Made by a program: the position numbers and the translations under genes. Of a DNA stretch of 64,000 bases, positions 51,897-63,840 are shown one piece after another; within the stretch, counting starts at the first letter, position 1; each line of letters starts with the position of its first letter. Source of the stretch: Tillus elongatus (taxonomy: Eukaryota; Arthropoda; Insecta; Coleoptera; Cleridae); assembly GCA_964006375.1 (NCBI GenBank), contig OZ023269.1, positions 4,684,501-4,748,500 of the forward strand, read 5' to 3'. The notes under the pieces are model-generated. The model made no database searches, was not told where the DNA came from, and saw only the letters and a list, made by a program, of their open reading frames with translations.

Positions 51897-52802
51897 TTAT
51901 TCTCTTGCATAATTTCATGACAATTTCTCACTCCCGTTCCCCAGGCAATATAATCCGTCTAATTCCATTTGAATTACATGCGGCTGTTTCCTCTTTTTAT
52001 CAAGGTAATGCACTTTAAAAGCTCTTGCGGACAAAATGTTCGTGTATTTCTATCCTAAGGCACCAATCGTAAAATTCCTTTTCGCTGTCGATACATTAGC
52101 TTGTTTGGAATACTTTATTTGGTAGCAGTGCATATAGCATATTGTTAATTACTTCCTTGTTTATCGCATCTGTGAAATGCATTTGTTGAAGTTCTTTCAA
52201 CTTGTGTTGATGCTCAATTTGATAATGCAGTAGAATCCGAGGTAATGTAGGGGAGCACTACCTCGGATAACGCAAGACTATGATGATTTAGGTTATAAAG
52301 AAAAATATCATATTATACGATTATACTACACAGAAAAAACAGTATAGTGAATGGTTCTTTAATGAATATTTTTGTATTATTAATTTTCTAGTGATATATG
52401 TTGCTATAAATAGCAAGTATAGCTTAAAAATAGAAGCCTTTTGTGGAGAAAAACGAGTCATGTATATAAAATTTATGCACCCTAAAATTTTAATGCACTG
52501 TATAGTTAAAAGAGTAATATTAGATATTTTAGTGAAATAATAAATATTATTGGAATCTAAGGAATAGAAAACAATGCGTTGGGTTTACTTAAAATAAATT
52601 GTTTTGGTTACGGAAAATATTTTATATGGTCGAATTGAATATATGTAATGTATGTATAGACACATTGTATTTAGGAGATAAGGTTAAAGCTAAAAAATTA
52701 TTATGATTAAATTCAAAAAGGCACACAATGTTATCAGTGAAACGTTGATACGGTTTTTTTGCCTGATAAACAGTTTGGACGATAGCGACGTAGCGTGCTG
52801 GT
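51897..52802. other. No recognisable gene or element
   Basis: AT-rich sequence leading into the Penelope fragment. The upstream part of that element (RT) is not recognisable here. Confidence 0.4.
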
Positions 52803-53000
52803 TGTAAAGATTGTGATCTTAAATACGTCGGACAAACAAAATGATCTATTGGAATTAGATTCAAGGAACATTTGGCAAAATTAATATATGGTACCATAGA
52901 TAGATCTTCCCTCGCCCGACATATTTGGGATAATAATCACCACGTTAATGAGGAGAATATATATAAAACAAATACCGTCAAAAGCACATTCGAGAGATAA
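52803..53000 (+). pseudogene. Second Penelope-type GIY-YIG fragment
   Basis: The frame reads CKDCDLKYVGQTK, a stop (TGA where Arg, CGA, is expected), SIGIRFKEHLAKLIYGTIDR, then SSLARHIWDNNHHVNEENIY and a stop at 52998-53000. The C..C and KYVGQT motifs, R...EH and the H...H motif order match the endonuclease of Penelope elements. The sequence differs strongly from the domain at 40544-41080, so it represents another lineage. Confidence 0.75.
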
Positions 53001-53109
53001 TAAAATAATAGTCTATAAGAGCTAAAAATGTGATGGAATAGGATCCCATTTTGCGTTTTTTATCAAAGCGTTACAACATCTATTGACAAAAAGCTATCTA
53101 TTTGTCAGT

Positions 53110-53590
53110 AAAAGAAATGAGAAATAATCAAGAAAATTGTTTTGCTCTCATCATTAGTGCCCAACACAACAACCGAAATGAGGAAGCGCTAGGTTTTTAG
53201 TTATTCAAATCATAAATATGCACTTAAGATACAAGAGGTAAGCACAACAACATGCCCAGTTTAATGACCCTCTCCAATTTATTGTTTTGGGTGTGAAATG
53301 AGAAATAATCAAGAAAATGTTTTGCTCTCATCATTAGTGCCCAACACAACAACCGAAATGAGGAAGCGCTAGGCTTTTAGTTATTCAAATCATAAATATG
53401 CACTTAAGATACAAGAGGTAAGCACAACAACATGCCCAGTTTAATGACCCTCCAATTTATTGTTTTGCGTGTGAAATGAGAAATAATCAAGAAAATTGTG
53501 TTGCTCTCATCATTAGTGCCCAACACAACAACCGAAATGAGGAAGCGCAAGGTTTTTAGTTATTAAAATAATAAATATGCAGACAAATAT
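53110..53590. repeat. Tandem array, about 180-bp unit, 2.6 copies
   Basis: GAAATGAGAAATAATCAAGA starts units at 53114, 53295 and 53473 (periods 181 and 178 bp). The units also share CATCATTAGTGCCCAACACA and AAGATACAAGAGGTAAGCAC. Similarity between units is very high, with a few indels. The third unit is cut after about 110 bp by the LINE end that follows. Confidence 0.92.
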
Positions 53591-53619
53591 ATGCGCATTT
53601 AAATGCGTCAAACTTTTTT

Positions 53620-53740
53620 TATATTTCAACAACACGCCACGAGGGCTTACAGCCTAAATACTATCGTACCGTGAGTGTCGACAAGGAAGAAAGAGGCAAG
53701 TTTTGGAGGCTCGGAGGAGAAGGCAAATCATGTGCCGAAA
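53620..53740 (-). mobile_element. Jockey-like LINE 3' end
   Basis: The minus strand ends in TTGTTGAAATATAAAAAAAG; upstream, ACGGTACGATAGTATTTAGG and the C-terminal codons match the 3' ends at 18870-18906 and 29699-29760. Only the last 120 bp are present, so it is an extremely 5'-truncated copy. Confidence 0.8.
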
Positions 53741-53869
53741 TTTCAGCCAAACGAAAAAATGATAAGATATGTGTCGTTGAGTCTCCCCAAATCGCTAGTG
53801 AGCGACTACCTGCAGAATTGCGGAAGAATATAAATAGAGTTGCGCATATAACTCATCCAAAAATATTCG

Positions 53870-53950
53870 TCCTTTGATGACGTTGACTTGGTTAGAGAAA
53901 CGATTTTCTTTAAATATATTATGGTGATTTGGGTTCTCCAAGTGTCCTCA
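53870..53950 (+). mobile_element. Penelope-like terminal repeat relic
   Basis: TTTGATGACGTTGACTTGG, TTAGAGAAACGATTTTCTTT, then GGTGATTTGGGTTCTCCAAG. The core is a mutated form of the motif at 1788-1833: stem II still begins GTTGAC, but its partner is altered. Confidence 0.55.
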
Positions 53951-54334
53951 TCAAGTATTCTTCAAGAATATTTATATCGGATGATTTCTGGTAATGCTGA
54001 AAATCTTTGTCAGTACATTCCACCTCATTATTTTCTAAATTCATATTGTCTGTATTGGGCTGCGTTCATTTTAAGTTAAGTAATTTTCAATGGAATTTCT
54101 GCCACAATTCCCTCATTCTCAAATTGTATTCTGATTTTCAGTATAGATAATAACTTCTCCCTCCTCTCTCAATTGTAGATCTACTAAGCTACACATTAAT
54201 TTTTCATCCCCATATTTGTCGTTATCTTGAACATCATAATTTTGGCTTTCATCGAGCTTCTCCTAACGACAGCTTATAAAATATATTGAGAGCATCATTT
54301 TTCTGGAGCTCTGGTGCTGCTAAATTTTAGCACA
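53951..54334. other. No recognisable gene or element
   Basis: AT-rich sequence, nothing assigned. Confidence 0.4.
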
Positions 54335-54605
54335 GGACAGCTTAGGAACGTAACAGGACTATAGACCCGGCACATGGCCGTCAAGAAATACCTGCATAAA
54401 ATGGGGCGGTTCGAGGGGGATCTGGCATGCAGACCCTGCGGGAGGGGGAGGAATCAGCCCAGCACATCTTGTGCGATTGTAAAGCCCTGGAACGCAAAAG
54501 ACAATTGATATACGGACAGCCTAGACCGGAGACAGAGCAATATAAAACTTCACCCTACCAATTGCTGTGCAGACTAGTTCAAGGCACAGTGATTTTGGAA
54601 TAGGT
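54335..54605 (+). pseudogene. LINE C-terminal tail (after RNase H)
   Basis: The frame reads MAVKKYLHKMGRFEGDLACR and, after a frameshift at about 54430, EESAQHILCDCKALERKRQL with a stop at about 54602. The C..C...H....C pattern is the zinc-knuckle type tail found after RNase H in I/R1-type LINEs. Its beginning (normally LTGH..L..HLHKMG) corresponds to the TGHCRLGHQMH segment of the LINE at 20300-21985. Nothing upstream of the tail is preserved. Confidence 0.72.
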
Positions 54606-55103
54606 GGAGTAGAAAAGACAAAGGGCACGCACAATAAGCCAACGGCTGCGGTGCTATTGGGGTGGCAAAGACATGGACGAGCCCTAAGGGAAAATCATCT
54701 TCCTGGCTGCTCTTGTAATTTTCAAAATATTCCAATCTACTACTCTTTACAAATTTAAGAAATTTTTTGAATTCTAAAATGGAGTTTCTGCGACTTTTTT
54801 ATCTGTTGCCCTGTGACTTTGCCAAGACTTTTGTCAAACTAGATAGCAGAAGGGTGTTACGGATAAGGTCCACAAGTCTTGAACTGATTCATAATTATAT
54901 TGGGGCATATACGTAACAAAGCTTAGTACAAGGTAAGCGTCAAAATTTCCCGACTTGACTATCAAAGAACCGGCGTAGACTCACAATAAAATGTTGTTTT
55001 TCAATAAAACATCAATGCACTTATTCCATGATTTTAGCAACAATTCGATACCCCTAAAAATATACTTTCGGTTTGTCCTCAAAATGTGCCCAAATTGCAG
55101 CAT
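54606..55103. other. No recognisable gene or element
   Basis: Contains the LINE tail's 3' flank and then unassigned AT-rich sequence. Confidence 0.4.
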
Positions 55104-55860
55104 TCACTTAAATGGTGCCCGCAAAGATCCCCTCAAATGTCTAAATAGGTGGTGGTTACTGGAAGTGATATCTAGACTATACGGAGCCTGATAAATTTGT
55201 TTGAAAACGCAGTAACGAATTGGGGCATGCGCAATTCCAGCAGTGTGCACGGGTGCGTTGTCATGGAGCAAACGCAAGCTTCTGGTTGGTTTCCCACGTC
55301 TTTTCTCCCAAATATTTGGTTGTAATTTATACAGGAGTGTTGGATAATATGCTCCATTGAGAGAAGAATACCCTAGAAATCCCAAAAATTGCGCCCACCA
55401 CTTTTTTGTCGACTAACAGACCTTGAATTTTCTTGGCGGTGCTTCTCCTTTACGCCTTTATTCCATCCAATCGCTTTTGTGCAAATAATCATAGTAGAGA
55501 ACCATATTCACCCCCGGTGACAACTGTCTTCATCACGTCCACAGGGTTTTCCCCAGAGAGGTCCAAAAACGATCGGACACATTTAACATGATGCTGGAGC
55601 TGAGCTGCTGAAAGATGTTTGGGGACCCACCATACACTAATTTTATTCAATCCGAAATATTAGAATAGTGGGGGATTCTACGAATGCTTGTATCTCAAAG
55701 CCTGCACATTTTCGATAATTATTTCACTTTCGAGCGTCGACCGCTTAATACGAGGTCCTCAATAAAGGCAATCCTGTCGTCCGTCACCACTTCCCCGTCC
55801 TTTCTGTTCTTCCTTAATTCCTGCCCCACTAGAAACCGTTTTGATCAATCTTTTATTTTT
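55104..55860 (-). pseudogene. Mariner transposase relic
   Basis: On the minus strand, VVTGGEYGSLLYDYLHKSDW, then GEAPPRKFKV, lead to a 94-codon frame with NGAYYPTLLYKLQPNIWEKR, RSLRLLHDNAPVHTAGIAHA (second catalytic Asp) and PYSLDITSSNHHLFRHLRGS. In active mariners the last motif is PYSPDLAPSDYHLF, so the third Asp is Asn. Upstream frames give WVPKHLSAAQL-like remnants. The upstream part is present twice (see the tandem duplication). It is inactive. Confidence 0.85.
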
Positions 55861-56320
55861 TTGTCGACTGACAGACCTTGAACTTTCTTGGCGGTGCTTC
55901 TCGTTTACGTCTCCATTCCATAGACTCCCTTTTGTACAAATGATCTTAGTAGAAAATCATAGTTTCATCTCTTGTGACAATTTCGTCATGTACACAGGGT
56001 TTTCTCCACAGAGGTCCAAAAAAATCGGGAATATTCAACACGGCACTGGGGTTGAACTGCTGAAAGATGTTTGGGGTTCCGCCTGCACTAATTTTATTTA
56101 TATTCGTGGGGGATTCTACGAATGCTTGTATCTAAAAACCTTGACATTTTTTATAATTATTTCACTTTCAAGCTCTGATCGCTTAATACGAGGCCCTTAA
56201 CAAGGGTTATCATGTCGTCTGTCACCATTTCCACCGTCCTTCCTGTTCCTACATCATCTTTCGAGAATACCTGCCCCATTCGAAACTATTTTGATCAACC
56301 TTTTACTACGGAATAAGACG
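55404..56320 (-). repeat. Tandem duplication (about 456 bp) within the mariner relic
   Basis: TTTTTGTCGACTAACAGACC at 55404 and TTTTGTCGACTGACAGACC at 55860 start two successive copies of the same mariner segment. Shared landmarks are CTTGGCGGTGCTTCTC, CTGAAAGATGTTTGGGG, GGGGGATTCTACGAATGCTT and TTTTGATCAA. The copies are clearly diverged, so the duplication is not recent. Confidence 0.85.
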
Positions 56321-56499
56321 GATAATTTTCCCGTACATCACCCCCCCCCCCACAGCTCTTTGATGCTTAAGGTGAAAGACCTTCTCGAGTAAGAAATTTG
56401 TAAATAGATTTATGCTTAATTTTCGTGACTTCTGATATTTTAATGAAGAAGTGTCAGTTTATAAGAAAACTAATTGACATTATCTCCATCTTTGCTTCT

Positions 56500-56820
56500 T
56501 CCCAAGGCTAAGAAGACTCGAACTAACGTCTTACCAAATTTTGACATGCTGCGATATCCTGAATATCTGTCAGGCCGCGAAATTTGGGCTGTCTTCGTAG
56601 CATACCAAACGATTTTTTTTGTTCGTTTTCCGTAGAGTTTGCGCATCTCCACCGAAGAACCCCTTTTATCCAACCGTCTTTCAATTGCTTAAACGTGGAT
56701 GCCTCCGTAGTCTGAAGGATTCTTGTTACATTCGGGTATAATGTTATAAGGGTGATGTCTAGTTGGGAACAAATTCTGCTTAGTTTAGGGTCCAAGTGTG
56801 GCTTAAGTTCATGAACAGAA
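56500..56820 (-). pseudogene. Pogo/Tigger-like (DDE_1 type) transposase fragment
   Basis: The minus-strand frame reads HLDPKLSRICSQLDITLITL, YPNVTRILQTTEASTFKQLK and DGWIKGVLRWRCANS. It corresponds to the stretch after the second catalytic Asp in insect pogo-like DDE transposases (LSRLC...I.LY.L.PN.THILQP.DV..F.PLK..W). The usual LQPAD is LQTTE here. Only the C-terminal third is present, followed by stops. Confidence 0.7.
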
Positions 56821-57069
56821 AGTATGATGGAAATGTAACCTCTAATTTTGAAACGAAGGGATGAAATACATTGCCCATATGTTAATAGAATATTTAGGAT
56901 TTTATTTAACCCGTATCACTAGAAGCAGCTTGCAATCCGTTGCAAACTGAATCAGCAGGCTTTTTGGGCAACCTTTTATCAAGGTGAATGATAAGGAAAG
57001 GTTTAGTAACCTCAAAAGCGCTGAAACAAAATAAAATTGTCAGTGATGTTTTTGTTTGAGGTCCATCTA

Positions 57070-57074
<5 letters not shown>

Positions 57075-57149
<75 letters not shown>
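57075..57149. repeat. (TA)n tract
   Basis: A TA run of about 75 bp. The flanks do not carry TA-core blocks. Confidence 0.95.
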
Positions 57150-57150
<1 letters not shown>

Positions 57151-57230
57151 TGATTAGCTTCTAATGACATTCTTGTTCTGAGAACACAGATCCGTGTTAT
57201 ATTCATTAAAAATGCGTTCAGGAAAATTGT

Positions 57231-57585
57231 GTGTGTGTTTTGTTTCTTTAACGTCGGCCTCTGTCTGTGACTGTGGCCAATCACCGACGCCAGGGAGCAG
57301 GTTCACCTTACTATCCTGGAAATTTTGCGGAACCTCTGCCTTTGTGAAGGAGAGTAGGGATCTTTAACATGCCCAACATTGTCTGGACACGGGACCGACG
57401 GCTTTACGCTCCCTCCGAAGGACACAACGTGCAGACATCCAACTTGCTTAAATACAACGTCACAACAACTGTTGATGTTAATTGTACAGTATATATTGAA
57501 AATGTGAAAGGAGAACTCTGGGATCGAACCTGGTTCCCTTCGGTTGAGAGGCAGACGTTCTTACCAGTGAACCACCAAGGCTCTA
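57231..57585 (-). mobile_element. SINE family A, complete diverged copy
   Basis: On the minus strand the head is TTGGTGGTTCACTGGTAAGA and AACCAGGTTCGATCCCAGAG, the body includes CAATGTTGGGCATGTTAAAG and GGCGTCGGTGATTGGCCACA, and the end is GCCGACGTTAAAGAAACAAA. Flanking CAGGAAAATT (57219-57228) and CAGGAAAGTT (57586-57595) form a target duplication with one mismatch, consistent with an older insertion than the copy at 42775. Confidence 0.9.
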
Positions 57586-57596
57586 CAGGAAAGTTT

Positions 57597-58236
57597 AGAA
57601 CGACCTAGTAGCCTTTCTCTTTTAAGTATCATTAAGATAATCTGGTAAAACTGATGTCTGACTCGCTAATTTTTGAGCATGCTGATATTATAACCTTAGA
57701 TTTTCTCTCGATTCATTCGAGATGCCGTTTGAGAAAGGCTTTGTACCAACCTGGGTAGTTGTTGGTTAATTGATTTTTGTTGTCAATTATAAACTAAATA
57801 TTTTTTCCTATGCAGACGATAAAGTTTAAAATAAATAAAATATTGCCAGCAATATCTAACGTTGACTACATTTGGCTGCAACTTGGAACATTGTAGAATT
57901 CTCCTTTACTCGAATGTAAATCTTTGTCCCTAATCGCTTCTGTTGGCAACGGAAATAGAGAGGAGGCATACATATCTTACATATCATTGCTTTTTGATGG
58001 ACAACAGGGAATAAGAAATATCATATGTTTCATGTTATAAGAAAATCTTTTTCTATAAACATATGAGTGCAATCCTCAAACAAGAACTTTATATAATTTG
58101 CTACTGACTTTGTTTACTATATATATTTTCATGTTAAAAATTATGGGTGCAAAAACATTTAGTATCAATCTATACATTGTGGAACAAACAACTAGAATAA
58201 ATTTAGTAACAAACACGCCAATTTTAAATTAAAAAA
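57597..58236. other. No recognisable gene or element
   Basis: AT-rich sequence, nothing assigned. Confidence 0.4.
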
Positions 58237-58590
58237 GTTCGGGACGCAGCAAGTGCATTATGGTAGTGAATTTTTATTAAATGCTTCAAACTTGAATAAC
58301 TCAATATTCTATAAACTTAGAACGTTTAATTTTGGTTTATAGTAAGGCCTTTTTTAAGGCAAGATATCCACCAAATTTAATTAAAATAACTTGGTAATAT
58401 TTGGAGAAAAATTTTTTTTTCAAAAGAAAATTTAAACTTTGAATAACTCAATTTACTATCAACTTAGAAAGTTGAAGTTTGGTATGTAGTAAGGTTTCTT
58501 CCAAGGCAACATATTTAGTAAATTTCATTAAAACAGCTTTGTAATTTTCGGAGAACATTTTTTTTTTCGAAAGAAAACTCAAAATCATAA
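58237..58590 (+). mobile_element. TA-core element, left part
   Basis: A left end GGGACGCAGCAAGTGCATTA and TGGTAGTGAATTTTTATTAA is followed by two imperfect repeats of ACTCAATTTACTATCAACTT-type sequence. This is the same subfamily as 60321-61036. TA tract and right end are absent; the copy stops at the GACTAGTCGA-rich patch. Confidence 0.75.
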
Positions 58591-58592
58591 TG

Positions 58593-58715
58593 TCGACTAA
58601 TCGACTAGTCGAATAATTGAACTAGACGGCTAGTTGAATAGTCGATTAGCCGACTAGTATCGGTTAGCCGGTTTAGTCTAATAACTAGTAATTTACTACT
58701 CGACTACTAGAAATA
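58593..58715. repeat. Cluster of CGACTAGTCG-type palindromes
   Basis: Many overlapping variants of CGACTAGTCG, CTAGTTGAATAGTCGATTAG and related inverted motifs are packed into 120 bp. Such patches are seen near the ends of some hAT-like elements, but no borders or target duplication are visible. Confidence 0.7.
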
Positions 58716-59479
58716 TACTATTTTCTATTTTCCTTGCACTAATAGAAATCCTTGGTTGGAAAATAAAATCACATTTATACGTTTCGTTATTTTGCTCGTG
58801 AAACTATAACACACTAAATTGCACTGATTTAGCTCTTCTCACTAAGATCATCTAACGGATCCAATGAAACCCACATTAAAACTGTTGAAATAATAAAAAA
58901 GTTGTCTTTAAGAAATTGCAAAAAGGTATAAAGAGCTTAAAAGTAATGACGGGATTCAATTGATGTAGCAGAAATTTAAAGACGAGATAGATAAAAATAA
59001 GCGCCAGTTAAAAGTTACCTAATTTCAGTAGTTATCATTAAAGTCTCTAAATCGCACTTGTGCAACGCTGTAGAAAGTCTAAAATCCATGCTTAGTATAA
59101 AGTGAATGAGGTTTTCTAATGGTATATAGTTTATAGCTTGCTGCTTGTTGTACGTGCAGAGTTCGAAAACTGTATTTAGAACCACAAAGTCTCTTATATA
59201 ACGATCTAACATGTTCTATTTTGTGGCTGCGAGTTCTACACCAGATTGCAGATTAAGAAAGATACTTTGATTTATTCTAATGACTTTGTATGTATATTTT
59301 GTCGTTGCACTTCCCTTTTTCATCAAATTTAGTTAGTGGCGATTTAGGAGCTTTTAACACATTTCTGTGCTGTGGCTTTTAGTTTAAGATCTGTTAAATA
59401 TTATCTTCACATAATTATCACAATTTCAGTATTGTGTTCCAGTTCTTAAATTTTATTTGAAATAAAGTTTTCGTATGTA
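58716..59479. other. No recognisable gene or element
   Basis: AT-rich sequence, nothing assigned. Confidence 0.4.
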
Positions 59480-59590
59480 GAAATGTATGGTAAGTACACT
59501 TGGAGAACCCAAATCACCACAACACATTAAAAAAACCTGACGATAGGTTCATTAACCAACCATGATGAATAATTCAGAATTTTTGTTCCA
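59480..59590 (-). mobile_element. Penelope-like terminal repeat relic
   Basis: The minus strand reads GAATTATTCATCATGGTTGG, TTAATGAACCTATCGTCAGG, then the family tail TGTTGTGGTGATTTGGGTTC. Core elements are mutated relative to 1788-1833. Confidence 0.55.
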
Positions 59591-59637
59591 ATTGGGTTCC
59601 AATCTTTACTTAGAGAAATGGATGGTGTTTTTAGCGA

Positions 59638-59760
59638 ATTTTTATACATAAAAAAATTCGCTAATAGAAAGGTATCGATGGTGGGACTGTGGAAGAATTT
59701 TTTCAAATGAGCGCGAATTTGGACCCCTAGAACCAAAAACCAAGGTCCGTTTGATCTTAC
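59638..59760 (-). mobile_element. TA-core right end
   Basis: A hairpin TTAGCGAATTTTTATACATA with AAAAAAATTCGCTAA (59631-59663) is followed by GGTATCGATGGTGGG, CAAATGAGCGCGAATTTGGA and CCCCTAGAACC. It belongs to the GGTATCGATGG subfamily. There is no TA tract. Confidence 0.75.
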
Positions 59761-59764
59761 ATAC

Positions 59765-60060
59765 GGAGTGACGCAACATACCGATTTGCATCCATTTTTT
59801 TTAAGAAACGCTGAAACACGTCAATTTTAATATTGAGGGGGACATATTTTGACATAAAACTAAACTTTGCCACATCAACCCATTAAGGGTGGTGATAACA
59901 ACCCTTATATTTTAAATAGGGAACATGGGTTGAGTGTTACATCATTTGAAAGCTCTTGCTTGCATGTTTAAAAAAATTCTTATAACACTATTATGGACTA
60001 ACTATAATTTTTTAACAGAATGTTCGAATAGGGCGAAAACAAAGTCTGCAGGGAGGGCTG
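59765..60060. mobile_element. Probable DNA-transposon end
   Basis: GAGTGACGCAACATACC, then AAACGCTGAAACACGTCAAT and ACCCATTAAGGGTGGTGATA, resemble the end of the transposon at 12080-12434 and typical non-coding ends of insect Tc1/mariner elements. No transposase follows. Confidence 0.4.
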
Positions 60061-60320
60061 AATATTCTGTTACAGGATAGATTATTTCAAAAATTTAGCA
60101 AAAAGGGAATATTGCAGTGTAGCCATTTAGAGCACATTCCTAATATAGTTGTATCCTGTTTTGTCGTTGACAACTATCTGCTACCAAATGTGAAGTACGG
60201 ACATGTTTCAGGTAAATTTCAGAAAAGTGATAAAAAATGCTACCAGCTATTTCACTCAAGCCTTTGAGGTGAGTATTTTCAGTCCAAACATAAGTGACTT
60301 ATTGAAAATATAATAAAAAG

Positions 60321-61036
<716 letters not shown>

Positions 61037-61157
61037 AAACCATTTTAGTTTTGTCTTAAAGATGAAAAAGTCAATACAAAAATATAATTATAAACTATGA
61101 TATAAAAGGACATGTCATACAGTACAGTCAAATGAACAGACACACATAATTAAAAAA

Positions 61158-62008
<851 letters not shown>

Positions 62009-62552
62009 AATACAAAAATTCAATATTTTTTCCAAAACACTTGGTACATTAATTTCTGCTATATATTGAGCCAATTGTTCTCGTTTACAAAGATTAGCAG
62101 GTAGTATAATTTTAGTCTTTCTTCAGAGAACAACATTGCAGCAAATATTCCACTTAAAATAGAGAATTTTAGATAAGCTCTTCAGACCGTTTAAATGTGA
62201 AAAGGCACGCTTCTAAGATTACAAAGAACTTTTCAGACTGCTTTCATTCTTATGAATTTAACTTTGAAGCCAATTCTTTCGACATTTGCAGTTTTACACA
62301 ACACTATAAGTTTAAAAGTTACCTGAAAGCATTGCATGTTTATATTAAGCTGATTCTATACAACTGCTACTTTTCAGGGTTCCAATAACAAAGTTGTTAG
62401 TAATAGCAAATATTTTAGTTTTGTAATTTCAAAGTTAGATATACGAGTCAATATTTTACTCATAGTCCTAGAGTTATAGAGCAATAAAAGTTAAGTTAAG
62501 CCTGTGATGATATATAATTGTATGTTTCTGATAGAAAAATTAGACAATAAAA

Positions 62553-62870
62553 GGTCTAAATGCAGCAAGTGGGTTATGGTAGTGGCTTTTTATAGAAATG
62601 ATCTGGCATCAACCATTTCTTAAATTAAACGCTCATAACTTTTTTTTTCGTTTAACATACAGATCTAATTTTTGATGTACTGTTTACTTTTTATAACCTG
62701 AAGTTGGTTACTATAGCTTCATTAATTTCGAAGATAAAAATATTTTATTTCCGAAGGAAAATACAAATTTTTTTTAGAAAACCTTGTCCGATTTTCCTGG
62801 CTAACAAACTTTTCCAAGTCATTAGGTCGGTCAATTATTTTTTGACTTATCAGTGTATATACTGTAAATA
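62553..62870 (+). mobile_element. TA-core element, decayed copy
   Basis: A left end AATGCAGCAAGTGGGTTATG and GGTAGTGGCTTTTTATAGAA is followed by ATGATCTGGCATCAACC and body remnants to TTGACTTATCAGTGTATATA. TA tract and right end are lost. The inner start matches 61158-62008. Confidence 0.7.
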
Positions 62871-63008
62871 TTTTTATATTTTTAGGAAATTGTAAATAAA
62901 TAGATCTAATAAAAATTTTTCTTCATTGAATTATCCTGGCACTCAAGAAAGCTTTCTCGACTCTTCGGACTGAAAACTTGTAGGATTTCATAACAGATAT
63001 TTGCCAAA

Positions 63009-63054
63009 AAATGTCGGTAGTGCCACCATATAGTCGGTGGCACTACCGACATTT
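63009..63054. repeat. Perfect 19-bp inverted repeat
   Basis: Arms AAATGTCGGTAGTGCCACC and GGTGGCACTACCGACATTT are separated by the 8-bp loop ATATAGTC. It could be a transposon end pair joined after internal deletion, or a cruciform-forming hairpin. No second copy is in the window. Confidence 0.9.
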
Positions 63055-63249
63055 CCTGAAGCACCCTTTTTTTGGAGGGTGGCGACCTTTAATTCCTCGA
63101 ATAGCAACATAGGTTATGCGATACACTTTGGTGAAGCGTACTCAGCGTACCTTTTCATGGCATGAATTGTTTTTACCTTACGCAAGAACGAAAACAATCA
63201 GCTTTTCATGAATTTTCTTTGGGAAAATTATTAGATCTTACTTTATTGA

Positions 63250-63560
63250 ACAAGATGTTCAAATTGAGGCCCTTCAACTTCTTGCCAATAGTAAAGCTTC
63301 TTGTCGAACTGATGAATCGAGTTTTGCAGTGACGCGTTGAGAGGTCATCACAATTCGGTCCCTCAGGCCGATCGTTCTAAACAACGCTTTTAAATGACCC
63401 CAGAGAAAAAATCTAGTCCAGACAAATCTGGAGACCTAGCTGGCTACTCGATGGGTCCTCTTCTGCCTATCCATCAGTTAGAAAATGCCACATTAACGTA
63501 TTCTCTTATCTTTCGACTAAAACATGGTGGGGTATAGTTTTTGTTAAATACATCTCAAAC
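63250..63560 (-). pseudogene. Tc1/mariner-type transposase C-terminus
   Basis: The minus-strand frame reads REYVNVAFSN, a stop, WIGRRGPIE, a stop, PARSPDLSGLDFF and, after a frameshift, LWGHLKALFRTIGL. This is the familiar W.GR.GPI.WP.RSPDLTPLDFFLWGHLK segment with the third catalytic Asp preserved. It is the same insect transposase group as 12435-13400. Two stops and a frameshift make it inactive. Sequence upstream (63560-63700) is not recognisable. Confidence 0.75.
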
Positions 63561-63840
63561 TGATGGAAATAACCATATCAGACCTTGTATCATGGGAATC
63601 TGAAAAAAGTAAGCTTTTGAAAAACACCACAGCAACATGATTGCCATTTGAAAAAATGCAACTTTTTCTCTCTTTAACCAAGCATGGTATGGATTTGTTG
63701 TTAACGTTATTCTAGTGTACAAAAAATGCCTCCAAAATGAGCTCTTAATCTCTTTTATACCATTACATGTGACGGAGGAATTCAGGAATGGTACAATCGG
63801 TCATTTACGGTTTTTTCATATCCACAATATCCTGATCATT

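Noticed and set aside
53671..53877. Plus-strand 68-codon frame as a gene
   Set aside because: Its first part is antisense to the 3' end of the jockey-like LINE; the rest has no motif.
56340..56352. Run of C near 56340 as a regulatory site
   Set aside because: A short homopolymer with no supporting context.
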